Shown: in pieces, positions 19,117 through 27,954 of the stretch | Layout: each line of letters opens with the position of its first letter | Position numbering within the stretch: the first letter of the stretch is position 1 | Assembly: GCF_017696085.1 (NCBI RefSeq) | Contig: NZ_JAAORH010000003.1 | Location: 1-64,000, forward strand | DNA: 64,000 bases | From: Prochlorococcus marinus XMU1410 | GTDB lineage: Bacteria > Cyanobacteriota > Cyanobacteriia > PCC-6307 > Cyanobiaceae | Direction: 5' to 3' | Notes under the pieces: generated by a model | Seen by the model: the letters and a program-made list of their open reading frames with translations, nothing else | Told to the model about the DNA's origin: nothing | Databases searched by the model: none | Made by a program: the position numbers and the translations under genes

Positions 19117-20229
19117 TTAAACGACATCCATCACTCTTGTAGTTCTATCCATCAGGCAGGTAAGTAATGCCATCCTTACAAATACTGCTCCTCTTGACTG
19201 AGCAAAATACCAATTTTTTGAGGTCTGATCCAGTGATGTTGACAATTCAGGACCACGAGCAAGTGGATGCAATATTATGGAATCTTTTTTAAAAGGCAAC
19301 TCACTGTGTAATTTAAATGCACTTCCATGAACCTCATAATTTTCTCCCACCCATGCAATTGCATTTATATAGGTAACGTCCAAGGAAGGCAGTACTTTTT
19401 GCATATCCGTCTCCAGCTCAATCTTTAGACCTGATTCAATAAGTTGTTCCAGCTGGCCTTCATCAAATAGATCGTTCTGATCAATGGATTTGTCATCGTA
19501 AATAACAATAATTTTTTTTATGAAATATGAAAACTTGCAGAATAATTTCAGAAGAGATCTGACTGTTCTCATACGTGATGGAACTCCGATGATACCAATG
19601 ATTATTTTTTCACTATCATCAATTGATTTGTTGACCAGATGCGGTCTCCATTTAAAAATCGTATAAAGATCAGACATCGCCTGAGTGGGGTGTTCATCGA
19701 TTCCATTACCGGCATTGATTATTGGAATTCTCAATGATTTTGTCATTTCAAAAATCGCCTCATTATCACTTTCTCTGAGGACAACGCAGTCACCGTAATT
19801 ATTAAACATATGAGCAATATCCAGATGGGTTTCTCCCTTGGCAATTCCAGTGGAACTTTTATCGGTGATATTTATTGAATCGCCACCCAGCCTATGCCAT
19901 GCACTGTCAAATGATAACCTTGTTCTGGTACTTGGTTCATAGAAGGCATTTATGAGTATCTTTCCCTTGAGGGGACTGTTATGGGAAATATATCTGTTTG
20001 GGTTACTTTCAAATTTTGCCGCCAGCCTGAAGAGTTGTAGAAGACAATCTTTACTGAAGGGGTCTATGGAAATTACATGCCTGTCCAATAACTCATATAG
20101 AAATTCAGCTCTTTCCTTTATTTCAGATAATAAATTCTGAGGATGAGTGGAGCCGTAAATATCAGGTCCGATTCTTGAAAAAGAAAATAAATTATCCTTA
20201 TGTAATGCTTTTACTCTATGTGATCCCAA
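19117..20229 (-). CDS. aspartate/ornithine carbamoyltransferase-family protein
   Basis: 370 residues from a TTG start. The catalytic fold begins near residue 58, so there is an N-terminal extension of about 55 residues compared with PyrB (about 310). Carbamoyl-phosphate motif FYEPSTRTRLSFD, the 80s-loop Lys (GIAKGETHLD), NAGNGIDEHPTQAMSDLYTI and the 230s-type HPLARGPELS are present, so the active site looks complete and more ATCase-like than OTCase-like. PLAR replaces the usual PLPR. The housekeeping pyrB should be elsewhere in the genome, so this is probably a specialised paralogue. First gene of the four-gene cassette. Confidence 0.85.
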   Translation of the reverse strand: MGSHRVKALHKDNLFSFSRIGPDIYGSTHPQNLLSEIKERAEFLYELLDRHVISIDPFSKDCLLQLFRLAAKFESNPNRYISHNSPLKGKILINAFYEPSTRTRLSFDSAWHRLGGDSINITDKSSTGIAKGETHLDIAHMFNNYGDCVVLRESDNEAIFEMTKSLRIPIINAGNGIDEHPTQAMSDLYTIFKWRPHLVNKSIDDSEKIIIGIIGVPSRMRTVRSLLKLFCKFSYFIKKIIVIYDDKSIDQNDLFDEGQLEQLIESGLKIELETDMQKVLPSLDVTYINAIAWVGENYEVHGSAFKLHSELPFKKDSIILHPLARGPELSTSLDQTSKNWYFAQSRGAVFVRMALLTCLMDRTTRVMDVV

Positions 20230-20250
20230 AATATTAAAGTTTCAAAATTT

Positions 20251-20264
20251 GTACCAATAACTAC
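20251..20264 (-). promoter_or_regulatory. candidate NtcA binding site (GTAN8TAC)
   Basis: GTACCAATAACTAC is an exact GTAN8TAC, the consensus of the cyanobacterial nitrogen regulator NtcA, and lies 22 bases upstream of the carbamoyltransferase TTG. NtcA-activated promoters normally carry a -10 box about 22 bases further on; the only good match (TAATAT) is nearer, about 14 bases away, so an activating geometry is imperfect unless the true start codon is further inside. The site also faces the divergent 20491 gene. Confidence 0.4.
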
Positions 20265-20490
20265 ATTTTTATAAATAAAAATCAATAATGACAAGTAATT
20301 TCAAAGAAAAATCTCAGAAAATGTCTAATCATTATCAGTTTCTGTATAGAACTAATACAGGAAATATTTAATTCAGCTCAGAATTTAATAGCAATACTGG
20401 TTGATTTACCATTTGAAATAGAAGTTTTAACGGGTGCTTGTGTCATGCCCTAGAATTGGCTTAATTGCAGTATGGCAAAGGGATTTAAAA

Positions 20491-20841
20491 ATGACAAAAT
20501 GGGTAAATAAACACCTTCTACTATGCGCAACACCCACAAAACAGAAATGCTTTAAAGGCAATGAAGGTCAAAAAACATGGGAATGTCTGAAAAAGACTTT
20601 AAAAAAATTTGAGAATGATCCCTCTACAAAAAACGTTCAAATATTAAGATCAAAAGCTGACTGTTTAAGAGTATGTAAGAACGGCCCAATTCTTCTTGTT
20701 TGGCCAGATGGTATTTGGTACGAGAGAGTTTCTCCAGAAAAAATTTCTGAAATTTTTACCTCACATATTATTAATGGTGAGCCAATAGAAAAATGGATTT
20801 TTAAAAAAACACCATTTTTAAATAGTCCTAGATACTCATAA
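20491..20841 (+). CDS. thioredoxin-like [2Fe-2S] ferredoxin domain protein
   Basis: 116 residues from the ATG at 20491 (an upstream GTG/TTG-type extension from 20434 would add 19 unrelated residues). Four cysteines are spaced as in thioredoxin-fold [2Fe-2S] ferredoxins: LLCATPTKQKC near the N terminus and ADCLRVCKNGP later, followed by LLVWPDGIWYERV. Likely a small electron carrier of the NuoE/Shethna type. The gene and the YheT-type hydrolase overlap tail to tail by 14 bases. An intergenic gap of about 260 bases lies upstream and holds the GTAN8TAC site. Confidence 0.8.
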   Translation: MTKWVNKHLLLCATPTKQKCFKGNEGQKTWECLKKTLKKFENDPSTKNVQILRSKADCLRVCKNGPILLVWPDGIWYERVSPEKISEIFTSHIINGEPIEKWIFKKTPFLNSPRYS

Positions 20842-21916
20842 ACCAGTTCTTTACGACTTCGTCTGACCAGCAGCCGTTAATCGAATGGAACCCATTATGA
20901 CCTCCTTTTTCAGTTATAAAAATAGTGAATTTATCAATAGATTCTTTTCTTAAATTCAAAGTATCCTTACATGGAACCCAGGGATCATCCTTGGCATGAA
21001 TAAAAAGCATTGGAGGTAATTTTTTTATTGAGTTTTGGATTCTAAATATTGGAGAAGCTTTAATATAATAATCCTCTAAAGAATTAAATCCCCAACTAGG
21101 AGCTGTAAATTTCTGATCAAATTCTCTTATACTTTTTAAATTTCTAATTTTTTTTCTTAATTTCTCGTTATCAAGGAGTTTGCCTTCATCATTAAATCCA
21201 TCCCATAACTGATTTTTTAAGCGGTGAAGTAACCATTTTTGATAGATAGAATTTCTAGGTTTTTCAATACAGAGACTGCATGAAGATAAATCTAAAGGGG
21301 TACTCACGCAGGCAAGGCCATCTAAAAGTTTTTCTCCTTTGCTTTCATCGTAATCTAGGCAGGCATTTAAAAGTATTGTTCCGCCTAAAGATAATCCAAC
21401 GCCGTAAATTGGAAGATTATTATTCATTGTCATAAGATCTTTGAACTCTAAATTAATGAATTTTTTAAAATAATTAATTGCTGAAATAACATCACTGGAG
21501 CATCTAGCACAATAATTTCCTTTAGCTAAATATCTCGCAGATCCAGATCCTCTTAGATTTAATTTGAGAACTCCAAAACCATTATTTGCTAATTTCCTAG
21601 AGATTCTTCTTAAACCAAACCTTTTAGTTGAGCCCCCTAAACCATGTGTAACGATTACAAAACCCTTAAGTGAGTCTAAGTTTTCAGGTAATTCTAAAAA
21701 CCCTAGAAGATAATCACATTCAGATTTTTTAGAAAGAATTTTATTAATAGGGAAGAATATTTTTTTATTTTTTTTTGATTTACCAAAATCAATAACAAAA
21801 GTATCTCTCAAAGTTTGTAAGTCGCCACCTATCCAAGGTAAGACTTCTCGAAATGGCTTATTTTTTACGTAATCTGAAAAACTAAAAGATATATTATTAT
21901 TTCTCCCCAACTCCAA
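20828..21916 (-). CDS. YheT/EMB8-type alpha/beta hydrolase
   Basis: 362 residues. VTHGLGGSTKRFG forms the oxyanion-type HG motif, YGVGLSLGGTILLN carries the nucleophile elbow GxSxG-like GLSLGG, and the C-terminal HAKDDPWVP and GGHNGF supply the Asp and His of the triad. This is the YheT/ABHD1-type family of unclear substrate. Its start overlaps the end of pntB by 20 bases, so it is the fourth gene of the transhydrogenase operon. Confidence 0.88.
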   Translation of the reverse strand: MELGRNNNISFSFSDYVKNKPFREVLPWIGGDLQTLRDTFVIDFGKSKKNKKIFFPINKILSKKSECDYLLGFLELPENLDSLKGFVIVTHGLGGSTKRFGLRRISRKLANNGFGVLKLNLRGSGSARYLAKGNYCARCSSDVISAINYFKKFINLEFKDLMTMNNNLPIYGVGLSLGGTILLNACLDYDESKGEKLLDGLACVSTPLDLSSCSLCIEKPRNSIYQKWLLHRLKNQLWDGFNDEGKLLDNEKLRKKIRNLKSIREFDQKFTAPSWGFNSLEDYYIKASPIFRIQNSIKKLPPMLFIHAKDDPWVPCKDTLNLRKESIDKFTIFITEKGGHNGFHSINGCWSDEVVKNWFMSI

Positions 21917-23336
21917 GATCCTTTAATTCTCCAATCAAATCATTCAATACTTTTTTTGCATCACCAAAGACCATTGAGGTATTTGGCAGATCAAATAAAT
22001 CATTTTTTATTCCGGAGTAACCTGCACTCATACCACGTTTAATTACAAATACTGTTCTTGCTTCCTGCACATCAAGAACTGGCATCCCATATAAAGGAGA
22101 AGAGCTATCATTTTTAGCTTGAGGATTAACCACATCATTTGCTCCTAAAACTAAAACAACATCCGTTGCTGGAAAATCAGGATTTACAACGTCCATCTCT
22201 TTAAGTTGTTCGTAAGGAACATCTGCTTCTGCTAAAAGTACATTCATATGTCCAGGCATTCTCCCTGCTACAGGATGAATTGCGTAAACAACTTCAATAC
22301 CATTTTGCTCTAGTTTTTTTGTCACTTCCCTTAAAGTATGTTGAGCTTGAGCTACTGCTAGACCATAACCAGGAACAATAATTACCTTGTTGGCTGCCTC
22401 TAAAGTCAATGCACATTCTTCAACACTGCAAGAAGTTATATTTGTATATTCTCCTGAACCAGAAGAGGCTGTACTTTGTGCAGATAATGATCCACCGAAA
22501 AGAACTGAGACCAATGATCTATTCATACCCTTGCACATTACTTGAGTAAGTATTAGGCCTGCTGCTCCAACCATTGCGCCTGCTACTATCAAAAGCTGAC
22601 TATCTACAACGAAACCTGCTGCGGCGGCTGCAATCCCTGAATAGCTATTTAATAAAGATATAACGACTGGCATATCAGCTCCACCAATTGGTAAAGTAAC
22701 TCCAATACCTAATAAAGAAGAAACTATAACTAAAAGCCAAATAGAACTTGTATTGCCGTTTATCAAATCAAAAAAGGCTACCAAGGAAGCAACTGCAAAA
22801 ACAATATTTACAAAATGTCTAACTTTGCTCTGAGTCCATCCTGGAGTTGACAACCAACCCTGTAACTTTGCCATCGCCACAATTGAACCTGTGAAAGTTA
22901 TGGCACCAACAAATATAGAAACAGATATTGAAACTTCGTTAATCAGTGACTTAAAGAAATCAAAATTTTCTTGGCCACCAGATATAGGGAAAATAGCTAC
23001 TCCTAAGGCCACTAAGAGTGATGACATTCCTCCACAACCATTGAACAATGCCACTGTTTCAGGCATGGAGGTCATCGGTACTTTTTTTGCAAGAATTGCT
23101 CCGAATAAACTACCTATGATTGATCCAATTATTATCCAAATCCAAGACTGAATAGCAATTCCAGAAGTTCCTAAATAATAAGAAAGTAATCCTACTACTG
23201 ATAGCGACATTGCAAATGCAGCTAATCTATTGGCATCCCTTGCTGATTTTACTTTTGACAATCCTTTAATTCCCAAAGCCAGTAAAAGTACAGCTAGAAG
23301 GTCAATTACGAATTTAATGATTACAGGTAGATTCAT
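21897..23336 (-). CDS. pntB: NAD(P) transhydrogenase subunit beta
   Basis: 479 residues. About nine membrane helices in residues 1-270, then the NADP(H)-binding dIII domain with VPGYGLAVAQAQHTLREV, HPVAGRMPGHMNVLLAEADVPY, VLGANDVVNPQA and KRGMSAGYSG. Couples proton movement across the membrane to hydride transfer from NADH to NADP+. Transcribed after pntAA and pntAB with 8- to 12-base gaps. Confidence 0.98.
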   Translation of the reverse strand: MNLPVIIKFVIDLLAVLLLALGIKGLSKVKSARDANRLAAFAMSLSVVGLLSYYLGTSGIAIQSWIWIIIGSIIGSLFGAILAKKVPMTSMPETVALFNGCGGMSSLLVALGVAIFPISGGQENFDFFKSLINEVSISVSIFVGAITFTGSIVAMAKLQGWLSTPGWTQSKVRHFVNIVFAVASLVAFFDLINGNTSSIWLLVIVSSLLGIGVTLPIGGADMPVVISLLNSYSGIAAAAAGFVVDSQLLIVAGAMVGAAGLILTQVMCKGMNRSLVSVLFGGSLSAQSTASSGSGEYTNITSCSVEECALTLEAANKVIIVPGYGLAVAQAQHTLREVTKKLEQNGIEVVYAIHPVAGRMPGHMNVLLAEADVPYEQLKEMDVVNPDFPATDVVLVLGANDVVNPQAKNDSSSPLYGMPVLDVQEARTVFVIKRGMSAGYSGIKNDLFDLPNTSMVFGDAKKVLNDLIGELKDLGVGEK

Positions 23337-23344
23337 ATTAAAAA

Positions 23345-23638
23345 TTACTTTTTATTTGATGGTTTACGGCTAAACATCGCGAGCATTCGATCAGTTACAA
23401 AAAAACCGCCTACAACGTTGAAAAGAGCAAATCCAAGAGAAACTGAACCAATGATTAAAAGTGGTACGTTACCTTCTGCTTTTACAATTAAAGTCAATGC
23501 TGCTAGCATTGTTATTCCTGAAATTGCATTTGCTCCACTCATGAGAGGTGTGTGAAGAGTAGGAGGAACTTTTCCAATTAACTCGAGGCCCAATAAACTA
23601 CCAAGTAAAAGAACCCAAAGAAGACTTATAAAAGACAT
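23345..23638 (-). CDS. pntAB: NAD(P) transhydrogenase subunit alpha, membrane part
   Basis: 97 residues with three hydrophobic helices; the LHTPLMSGANAISGI motif is typical of the alpha-subunit dII region. Here the alpha subunit is split in two genes, as in Rhodospirillum and other cyanobacteria, and this one encodes only the membrane part. Lies between pntAA and pntB. Confidence 0.95.
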   Translation of the reverse strand: MSFISLLWVLLLGSLLGLELIGKVPPTLHTPLMSGANAISGITMLAALTLIVKAEGNVPLLIIGSVSLGFALFNVVGGFFVTDRMLAMFSRKPSNKK

Positions 23639-23650
23639 AATTTTAAAACC

Positions 23651-24781
23651 TCAATTTTCAAAAACTTTATTTTGAAGAACAACTCCTTCATCGCTTAATA
23701 AACATCCAGAAATGAGTTCATCCTCTTTATCTAATTTAATTACACCATCTTTTATAAATGGTGTAATCAAAGATGTTAAGTTCTTAGCATAAAGTGAACT
23801 TGCATCATAGGGAACTGAAGAGGGTAATTCGCCCGCTCCTATAAGTTTTACCCCATCTTTGATAATAGTTTCATTTGATTTTGTTCCTTCGCAGTTTCCT
23901 CCCTGAGAAACTGCTAAATCAATAACTACTGCTCCAGACCTCATTTTTTCAATCATGGGAGAGTCTATTAAAACAGGGGCCTTTTTACCTAGAACTTGTG
24001 CAGTACATATAGCAACATCAGCTTCAGATAAGTATTTAGTTAAAGTTGCCTTTTGTTTTGAGAGGAATTCGGGTGTTACAGCTTTTGCATAGCCTCCTGA
24101 CTCTCCTGGCTTTTCCTCAACTTCAGGAAGTTCTATAAATCTTGCTCCGAGGGACTCTACTTGTTCTTTAACCACTGGTCTAATATCAGATACAAATACG
24201 ATTGCTCCAAGTCTTTTTGCTGTCGCAACTGCCTGTAATCCTGCAACGCCTCCACCAAGAACCACTACTTTTGCAGGTTGGACTGTCCCTGCTGCAGTCA
24301 TAAGCATTGGAAAGTATCTATCTAACTCACTTGCAGCCAAAAGAACTGCTTTATATCCAGCAATATTAGCCTGTGAAGAAAGAACATCAGAAGATTGAGC
24401 TCTACTAATCCTTGGAAGCAACTCTAGTGATAAAGCTGAAATCTTATTACTATTTATAATCCTAAGAAGCTCCTTATTACCATACGGATTAAGAAGACCA
24501 AGAAGAACAGCGCCTTTCTTTAATTTAGTTAAATTTTCCTCTGATGGAGTTTGAACACAAAATATTAAGTCCGCTTCACCCCAAATTTTTTGATCTAAGT
24601 TATTTATTATTGTTCCACCCGATTCTTCATATGATAAGTCACTAAATCCTGATAATTTTCCTGCTGAACTTTCAATAAAAACATCACATCCAAGGCTTTT
24701 TAATTTCTTTACTGCTTCTGGTGTAGCTGAAACTCTCCTTTCACCAGAGCTTGTTTCGGAAGGAATAAGTATCTTTGTCAA
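23651..24781 (-). CDS. pntAA: NAD(P) transhydrogenase subunit alpha, NAD-binding part
   Basis: 376 residues, soluble dI domain. Starts with TKILIPSETSSGERRVSATPE, typical of the alanine dehydrogenase/PntA family, with the Rossmann GGGVAGLQAVATAKRLGA at about residue 175 and the RPVVKEQVESLGA loop after it. Binds NAD(H) on the cytoplasmic side. First gene of the pnt operon; the 127 bases to the divergent 24909 gene should hold the promoter. Confidence 0.97.
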   Translation of the reverse strand: MTKILIPSETSSGERRVSATPEAVKKLKSLGCDVFIESSAGKLSGFSDLSYEESGGTIINNLDQKIWGEADLIFCVQTPSEENLTKLKKGAVLLGLLNPYGNKELLRIINSNKISALSLELLPRISRAQSSDVLSSQANIAGYKAVLLAASELDRYFPMLMTAAGTVQPAKVVVLGGGVAGLQAVATAKRLGAIVFVSDIRPVVKEQVESLGARFIELPEVEEKPGESGGYAKAVTPEFLSKQKATLTKYLSEADVAICTAQVLGKKAPVLIDSPMIEKMRSGAVVIDLAVSQGGNCEGTKSNETIIKDGVKLIGAGELPSSVPYDASSLYAKNLTSLITPFIKDGVIKLDKEDELISGCLLSDEGVVLQNKVFEN

Positions 24782-24908
24782 TTTATTTATTTTTTTAACA
24801 TACTAAATATAAATTGAAGAAAGTCAAAAGTCTTGGATTTTTGTTAAAAATATATTTTCTTTTCTATAAAAAATAGCTATCTAGAATATATAGGTACTAA
24901 ATATTCCA

Positions 24909-25487
24909 ATGAGTATAAAAGCAATCGAATGTCCAGATGGAGTATGTCACAGTCATCATGGTGGTCATGCTGTTCCAAGGCAAGCTATGCAGAAAAATCT
25001 AGAAAAGCATGGTAAGGACTGGTGCGAAAAATTAGCAGAGAGAATTTATGAAATGTCGGTTGATACTTATTCGCAGACAGTCATGCCTAGTCTCCACTCA
25101 GCAGGTTGGCAAAGAAGACATTTAGATTGGGAATTTAAGCTCGCAGAAAATGATTCTGAACCTGATGAAGCTCTTGTTGAAGGTATTATTAATGCCACTG
25201 AAAGCTTTCTAAGAAGTAGTGAGGTACATCGATTATTTATTCAGGAATTAGTCCAGGGCACATTTGAGGAAGCAAATGACAAAAAAATAATTTCCAAAGC
25301 AATAAAATCTATCATTGAAGAGGAAATTGTCATTTCACTAAGAGAAAAGAAAGAATCTCTTTTAAAGAAAATATCCGCAAAATTAATTTCAGAAGAAAAA
25401 GTTAGTGAGGAACTTGCAATAAATTCAGCTAAAGAGGGTTTTGAGGAAGTTGAAAGATTACTCGCAAATCACAGCGAGGCAGTTTAA
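24909..25487 (+). CDS. conserved hypothetical protein with His/Cys-rich N terminus
   Basis: 192 residues. The N terminus CPDGVCHSHHGGH is rich in Cys and His and could bind a metal. The rest is acidic and almost entirely helical, with no membrane segment. I do not recognise a named family. It stands alone between pntAA (divergent) and a 74-residue gene. Possible roles such as metal trafficking are speculation from the N-terminal cluster only. Confidence 0.75.
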   Translation: MSIKAIECPDGVCHSHHGGHAVPRQAMQKNLEKHGKDWCEKLAERIYEMSVDTYSQTVMPSLHSAGWQRRHLDWEFKLAENDSEPDEALVEGIINATESFLRSSEVHRLFIQELVQGTFEEANDKKIISKAIKSIIEEEIVISLREKKESLLKKISAKLISEEKVSEELAINSAKEGFEEVERLLANHSEAV

Positions 25488-25641
25488 CCCTATTTCTTTA
25501 TATTTTTTTAATAATTCCTTCGAAAATTGGCTCAAATATAAATTAAAGATTAAATTATTGTTTGGAAGTACAAAGTTGTAACTTATTAGACAATATGTAT
25601 GCCATTTTTTGTGTTTATCTAGATACAACTTTTAAGTTTCT

Positions 25642-25866
25642 ATGGACAATTTCATTAGAAAAAGGATCGACATTGCAACCTGTTGGGCTACCAACAGAAT
25701 ATCTGCAATGGATACTCTAGAAAGATATGAAGACAGTTATGCAATCGCAGAAGAATTTAGAGAGTGGATATTACATATTGGAGAAAAGAACGAAAATTTA
25801 AAAGATTCTGTTTTAAATTTTCCAAAGGAATTAAAAAAGTTATTTGACCAAAAAGTCAACGATTAA
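25642..25866 (+). CDS. hypothetical protein (74 aa)
   Basis: ATG at 25642, 74 residues, soluble, helical, with a C-terminal Lys-rich end. No motif recognised. The 154 bases before it contain no gene. It precedes the NTRC gene by 79 bases on the same strand, but a separate promoter for NTRC is likely. Confidence 0.6.
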   Translation: MDNFIRKRIDIATCWATNRISAMDTLERYEDSYAIAEEFREWILHIGEKNENLKDSVLNFPKELKKLFDQKVND

Positions 25867-25945
25867 TTAATAAATCGATCGAGTGAAATTCGCCCTACAT
25901 TATTTGGGTATGTTTATTATTATAAATAGTGAAATTTGCAAATAA

Positions 25946-27322
25946 ATGGAAAATAAAGAAAAAAATTCTAACGTAGAAAATGTTGTAATTATTGGTTCAG
26001 GTCCTGCAGGTTATACAGCTGCGATTTATGCAGCAAGAGCAAATCTTCAACCATTGCTCGTTACAGGATTTAATTCTGGTGGAATTCCTGGTGGGCAATT
26101 AATGACTACAACATTTGTTGAAAATTTTCCAGGTTTTCCAGATGGTGTACTAGGTCCTGAATTAATGGATCTAATGAAAGCTCAAGCCGAAAGATGGGGC
26201 ACTAATTTATACGAAAGTGATGTTGTCTCAATAAATACTGATTCACATCCCTTTGAATTAAAAACATTAGAAGGAACTATAAAATCTAACTCAATTATTA
26301 TTGCAACTGGAGCAAGTGCAAATAGATTAGGCGTGATAAATGAAGATAAATTCTGGAGTAAAGGAATAAGTGCTTGTGCAATATGTGATGGAGCGACTCC
26401 ACAATTTAGAGGTGAAGAATTAGCTGTTATTGGAGGGGGCGACTCTGCATGTGAAGAAGCAGCATATCTCACAAAGTATGGAAGCAAAGTGCATTTGATT
26501 GTTAGATCAGACAAATTAAGGGCTAGCGCAGCAATGGTAGATAGAGTAAAAGCTAATCCAAAGATAGAAATTCATTGGAACACAAAAGTTGATAAAGCGG
26601 ATGGCTCTGAATGGCTTGAGAAAATAGAAACTATTCACTCTCAAGAAGGCAAAGGTGAAATCAATATAAAAGGTCTTTTCTACGCGATAGGGCACACACC
26701 AAATACGAATTTCTTAGACAACAAAATTGATTTAGATAATAAAGGATATATTGCTTGCAAATCAGGAAGGCCAGAAACATCTATTGAAGGCATCTTCGCA
26801 GCAGGTGATGTTGTAGATTCTGAGTGGAGACAAGGAGTTACCGCTGCAGGAACTGGGTGCATGGCAGCATTAGCTACCGAAAGGTGGCTAGCCGAAAAAA
26901 ACCTTGCAAAAACTATAGTCAGAGAAACACCCGAGCCAGAAAAAAAACTTAATTCATCAGACTTTAATGATGAAGAAGTTAATGAAGATACTTTCGATTC
27001 AAATTCTGAATGGCAAAAGGGCAGTTATGCATTAAGGAAACTTTATCACGAGAGTAAAAAACCTATCTTAGTAATTTTTAGTTCTCCAAGTTGCGGTCCA
27101 TGTCATGTTTTGAAACCTCAGTTAAAAAGGGTAATTAAAGAACTTGATGGTGCAGTTCTTGGCGTTGAAATAGATATTGATAAAGATCAAGATATTGCAA
27201 AACAAGCTGGTATTAACGGCACACCAACAGTTCAACTTTTTAAAGAAAAATTATTAAAAAATCAATGGCAAGGTGTTAAGCAAAGAAGTGAGTTTAAAGA
27301 AGCGATAAAAAATATTATCTAA
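25946..27322 (+). CDS. ntrC-type: NADPH-thioredoxin reductase with fused thioredoxin domain (NTRC)
   Basis: 458 residues. Residues 1-315 are a flavin-dependent thioredoxin reductase: FAD motif [18 protein letters not shown], active-site disulfide CAIC (Cys144 and Cys147), NADPH motif [10 protein letters not shown], and the late FAD motif GIFAAGDV. After an acidic linker, residues 345-458 form a thioredoxin domain with CGPC (Cys383 and Cys386) and cis-Pro GTPTVQLF. The fusion is the NTRC type known from chloroplasts and cyanobacteria, which reduces 2-Cys peroxiredoxins with NADPH. This is unrelated to the nitrogen regulator of the same letters. Confidence 0.95.
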   Translation: MENKEKNSNVENVVIIGSGPAGYTAAIYAARANLQPLLVTGFNSGGIPGGQLMTTTFVENFPGFPDGVLGPELMDLMKAQAERWGTNLYESDVVSINTDSHPFELKTLEGTIKSNSIIIATGASANRLGVINEDKFWSKGISACAICDGATPQFRGEELAVIGGGDSACEEAAYLTKYGSKVHLIVRSDKLRASAAMVDRVKANPKIEIHWNTKVDKADGSEWLEKIETIHSQEGKGEINIKGLFYAIGHTPNTNFLDNKIDLDNKGYIACKSGRPETSIEGIFAAGDVVDSEWRQGVTAAGTGCMAALATERWLAEKNLAKTIVRETPEPEKKLNSSDFNDEEVNEDTFDSNSEWQKGSYALRKLYHESKKPILVIFSSPSCGPCHVLKPQLKRVIKELDGAVLGVEIDIDKDQDIAKQAGINGTPTVQLFKEKLLKNQWQGVKQRSEFKEAIKNII

Positions 27323-27331
27323 AGTATGTTT

Positions 27332-27598
27332 TTATTTATTATTTCTCTTAGGGTTATTTTTATTAGTAGTAGGCTTAGCACCTCCTGCATTTCTTTCTCT
27401 ATAAGTTATCCTCCCTCTAGAGAGATCATAAGGACTAATCTCAACTAACACTTTATCTCCAGCTAATAATTTAATTCTAAATTTAGTCAATTTGCCTGCA
27501 GCTCTACATAAACATTGATGTCCTTCAGGTTGTTCTAATGTAACCAAATAAAATCCATTCCCCTGCTCTTTTTCTATTACACCTGAAGTTTCAATCAT
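27332..27598 (-). CDS. infA: translation initiation factor IF-1
   Basis: 88 residues with an S1/OB-fold core: IETSGVIEKEQGNGFYLVTLE, then GHQCLCRAAGKLTKFRIKLLAGDKVLVEISPYDLSRGRITYR. A basic tail of about 17 residues extends beyond the bacterial norm (about 72). Convergent with the NTRC gene (9-base gap). The Cys-rich segment replaces the usual GH...IRAHISGKMR region only slightly. Confidence 0.95.
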   Translation of the reverse strand: MIETSGVIEKEQGNGFYLVTLEQPEGHQCLCRAAGKLTKFRIKLLAGDKVLVEISPYDLSRGRITYRERNAGGAKPTTNKNNPKRNNK

Positions 27599-27689
27599 TA
27601 ATTAATCTTTTACTAAGTCCATATTATCAGAAAAAGATTGGCCATAATTGATTTAAGAACAATTCATACGTAAGAATATGAAATTCAAT

Positions 27690-27902
27690 TCAAATAGAAA
27701 ATTTAATTTCATTAATTATTTGAAGTTGACCATAATAAAAATTTGCTTTCGCAATTTTTTCAGAATCTTCTAATTGATCAAAAAAAACAAACCCAAGGCT
27801 TTCCCATAATGAAGATCCGCAAACATTATTCAATTCATTTTTTGCTTCTTTTGCAAAATTATCTAGTTTTCGTTCAAGATTTTTAGACTTAGAAACAGAC
27901 AT
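27690..27902 (-). CDS. hypothetical protein (70 aa)
   Basis: An ATG at 27902 gives 70 residues (MSVSKSKNLERKLDNFAKEA...); an upstream start at 27914 adds only four residues. Helical with a mid-protein stretch LWESLGFVFFDQLEDSEKIAKANFYYGQLQ that looks conserved-type. No family recognised. Lies between infA and ycf39 on the same strand. Confidence 0.55.
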   Translation of the reverse strand: MSVSKSKNLERKLDNFAKEAKNELNNVCGSSLWESLGFVFFDQLEDSEKIAKANFYYGQLQIINEIKFSI

Positions 27903-27954
27903 AATCAATAACATACATAGTACAAATATACTATATAAGTCTACAATTGCAACA

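Noticed and set aside
20288-20371. 27-codon ORF in the gap before the [2Fe-2S] gene
   Set aside because: Too short and without RBS or recognisable motif.
20434-20490. Upstream extension of the [2Fe-2S] gene
   Set aside because: Non-ATG start with no RBS and residues that do not resemble the family; ATG 20491 preferred.
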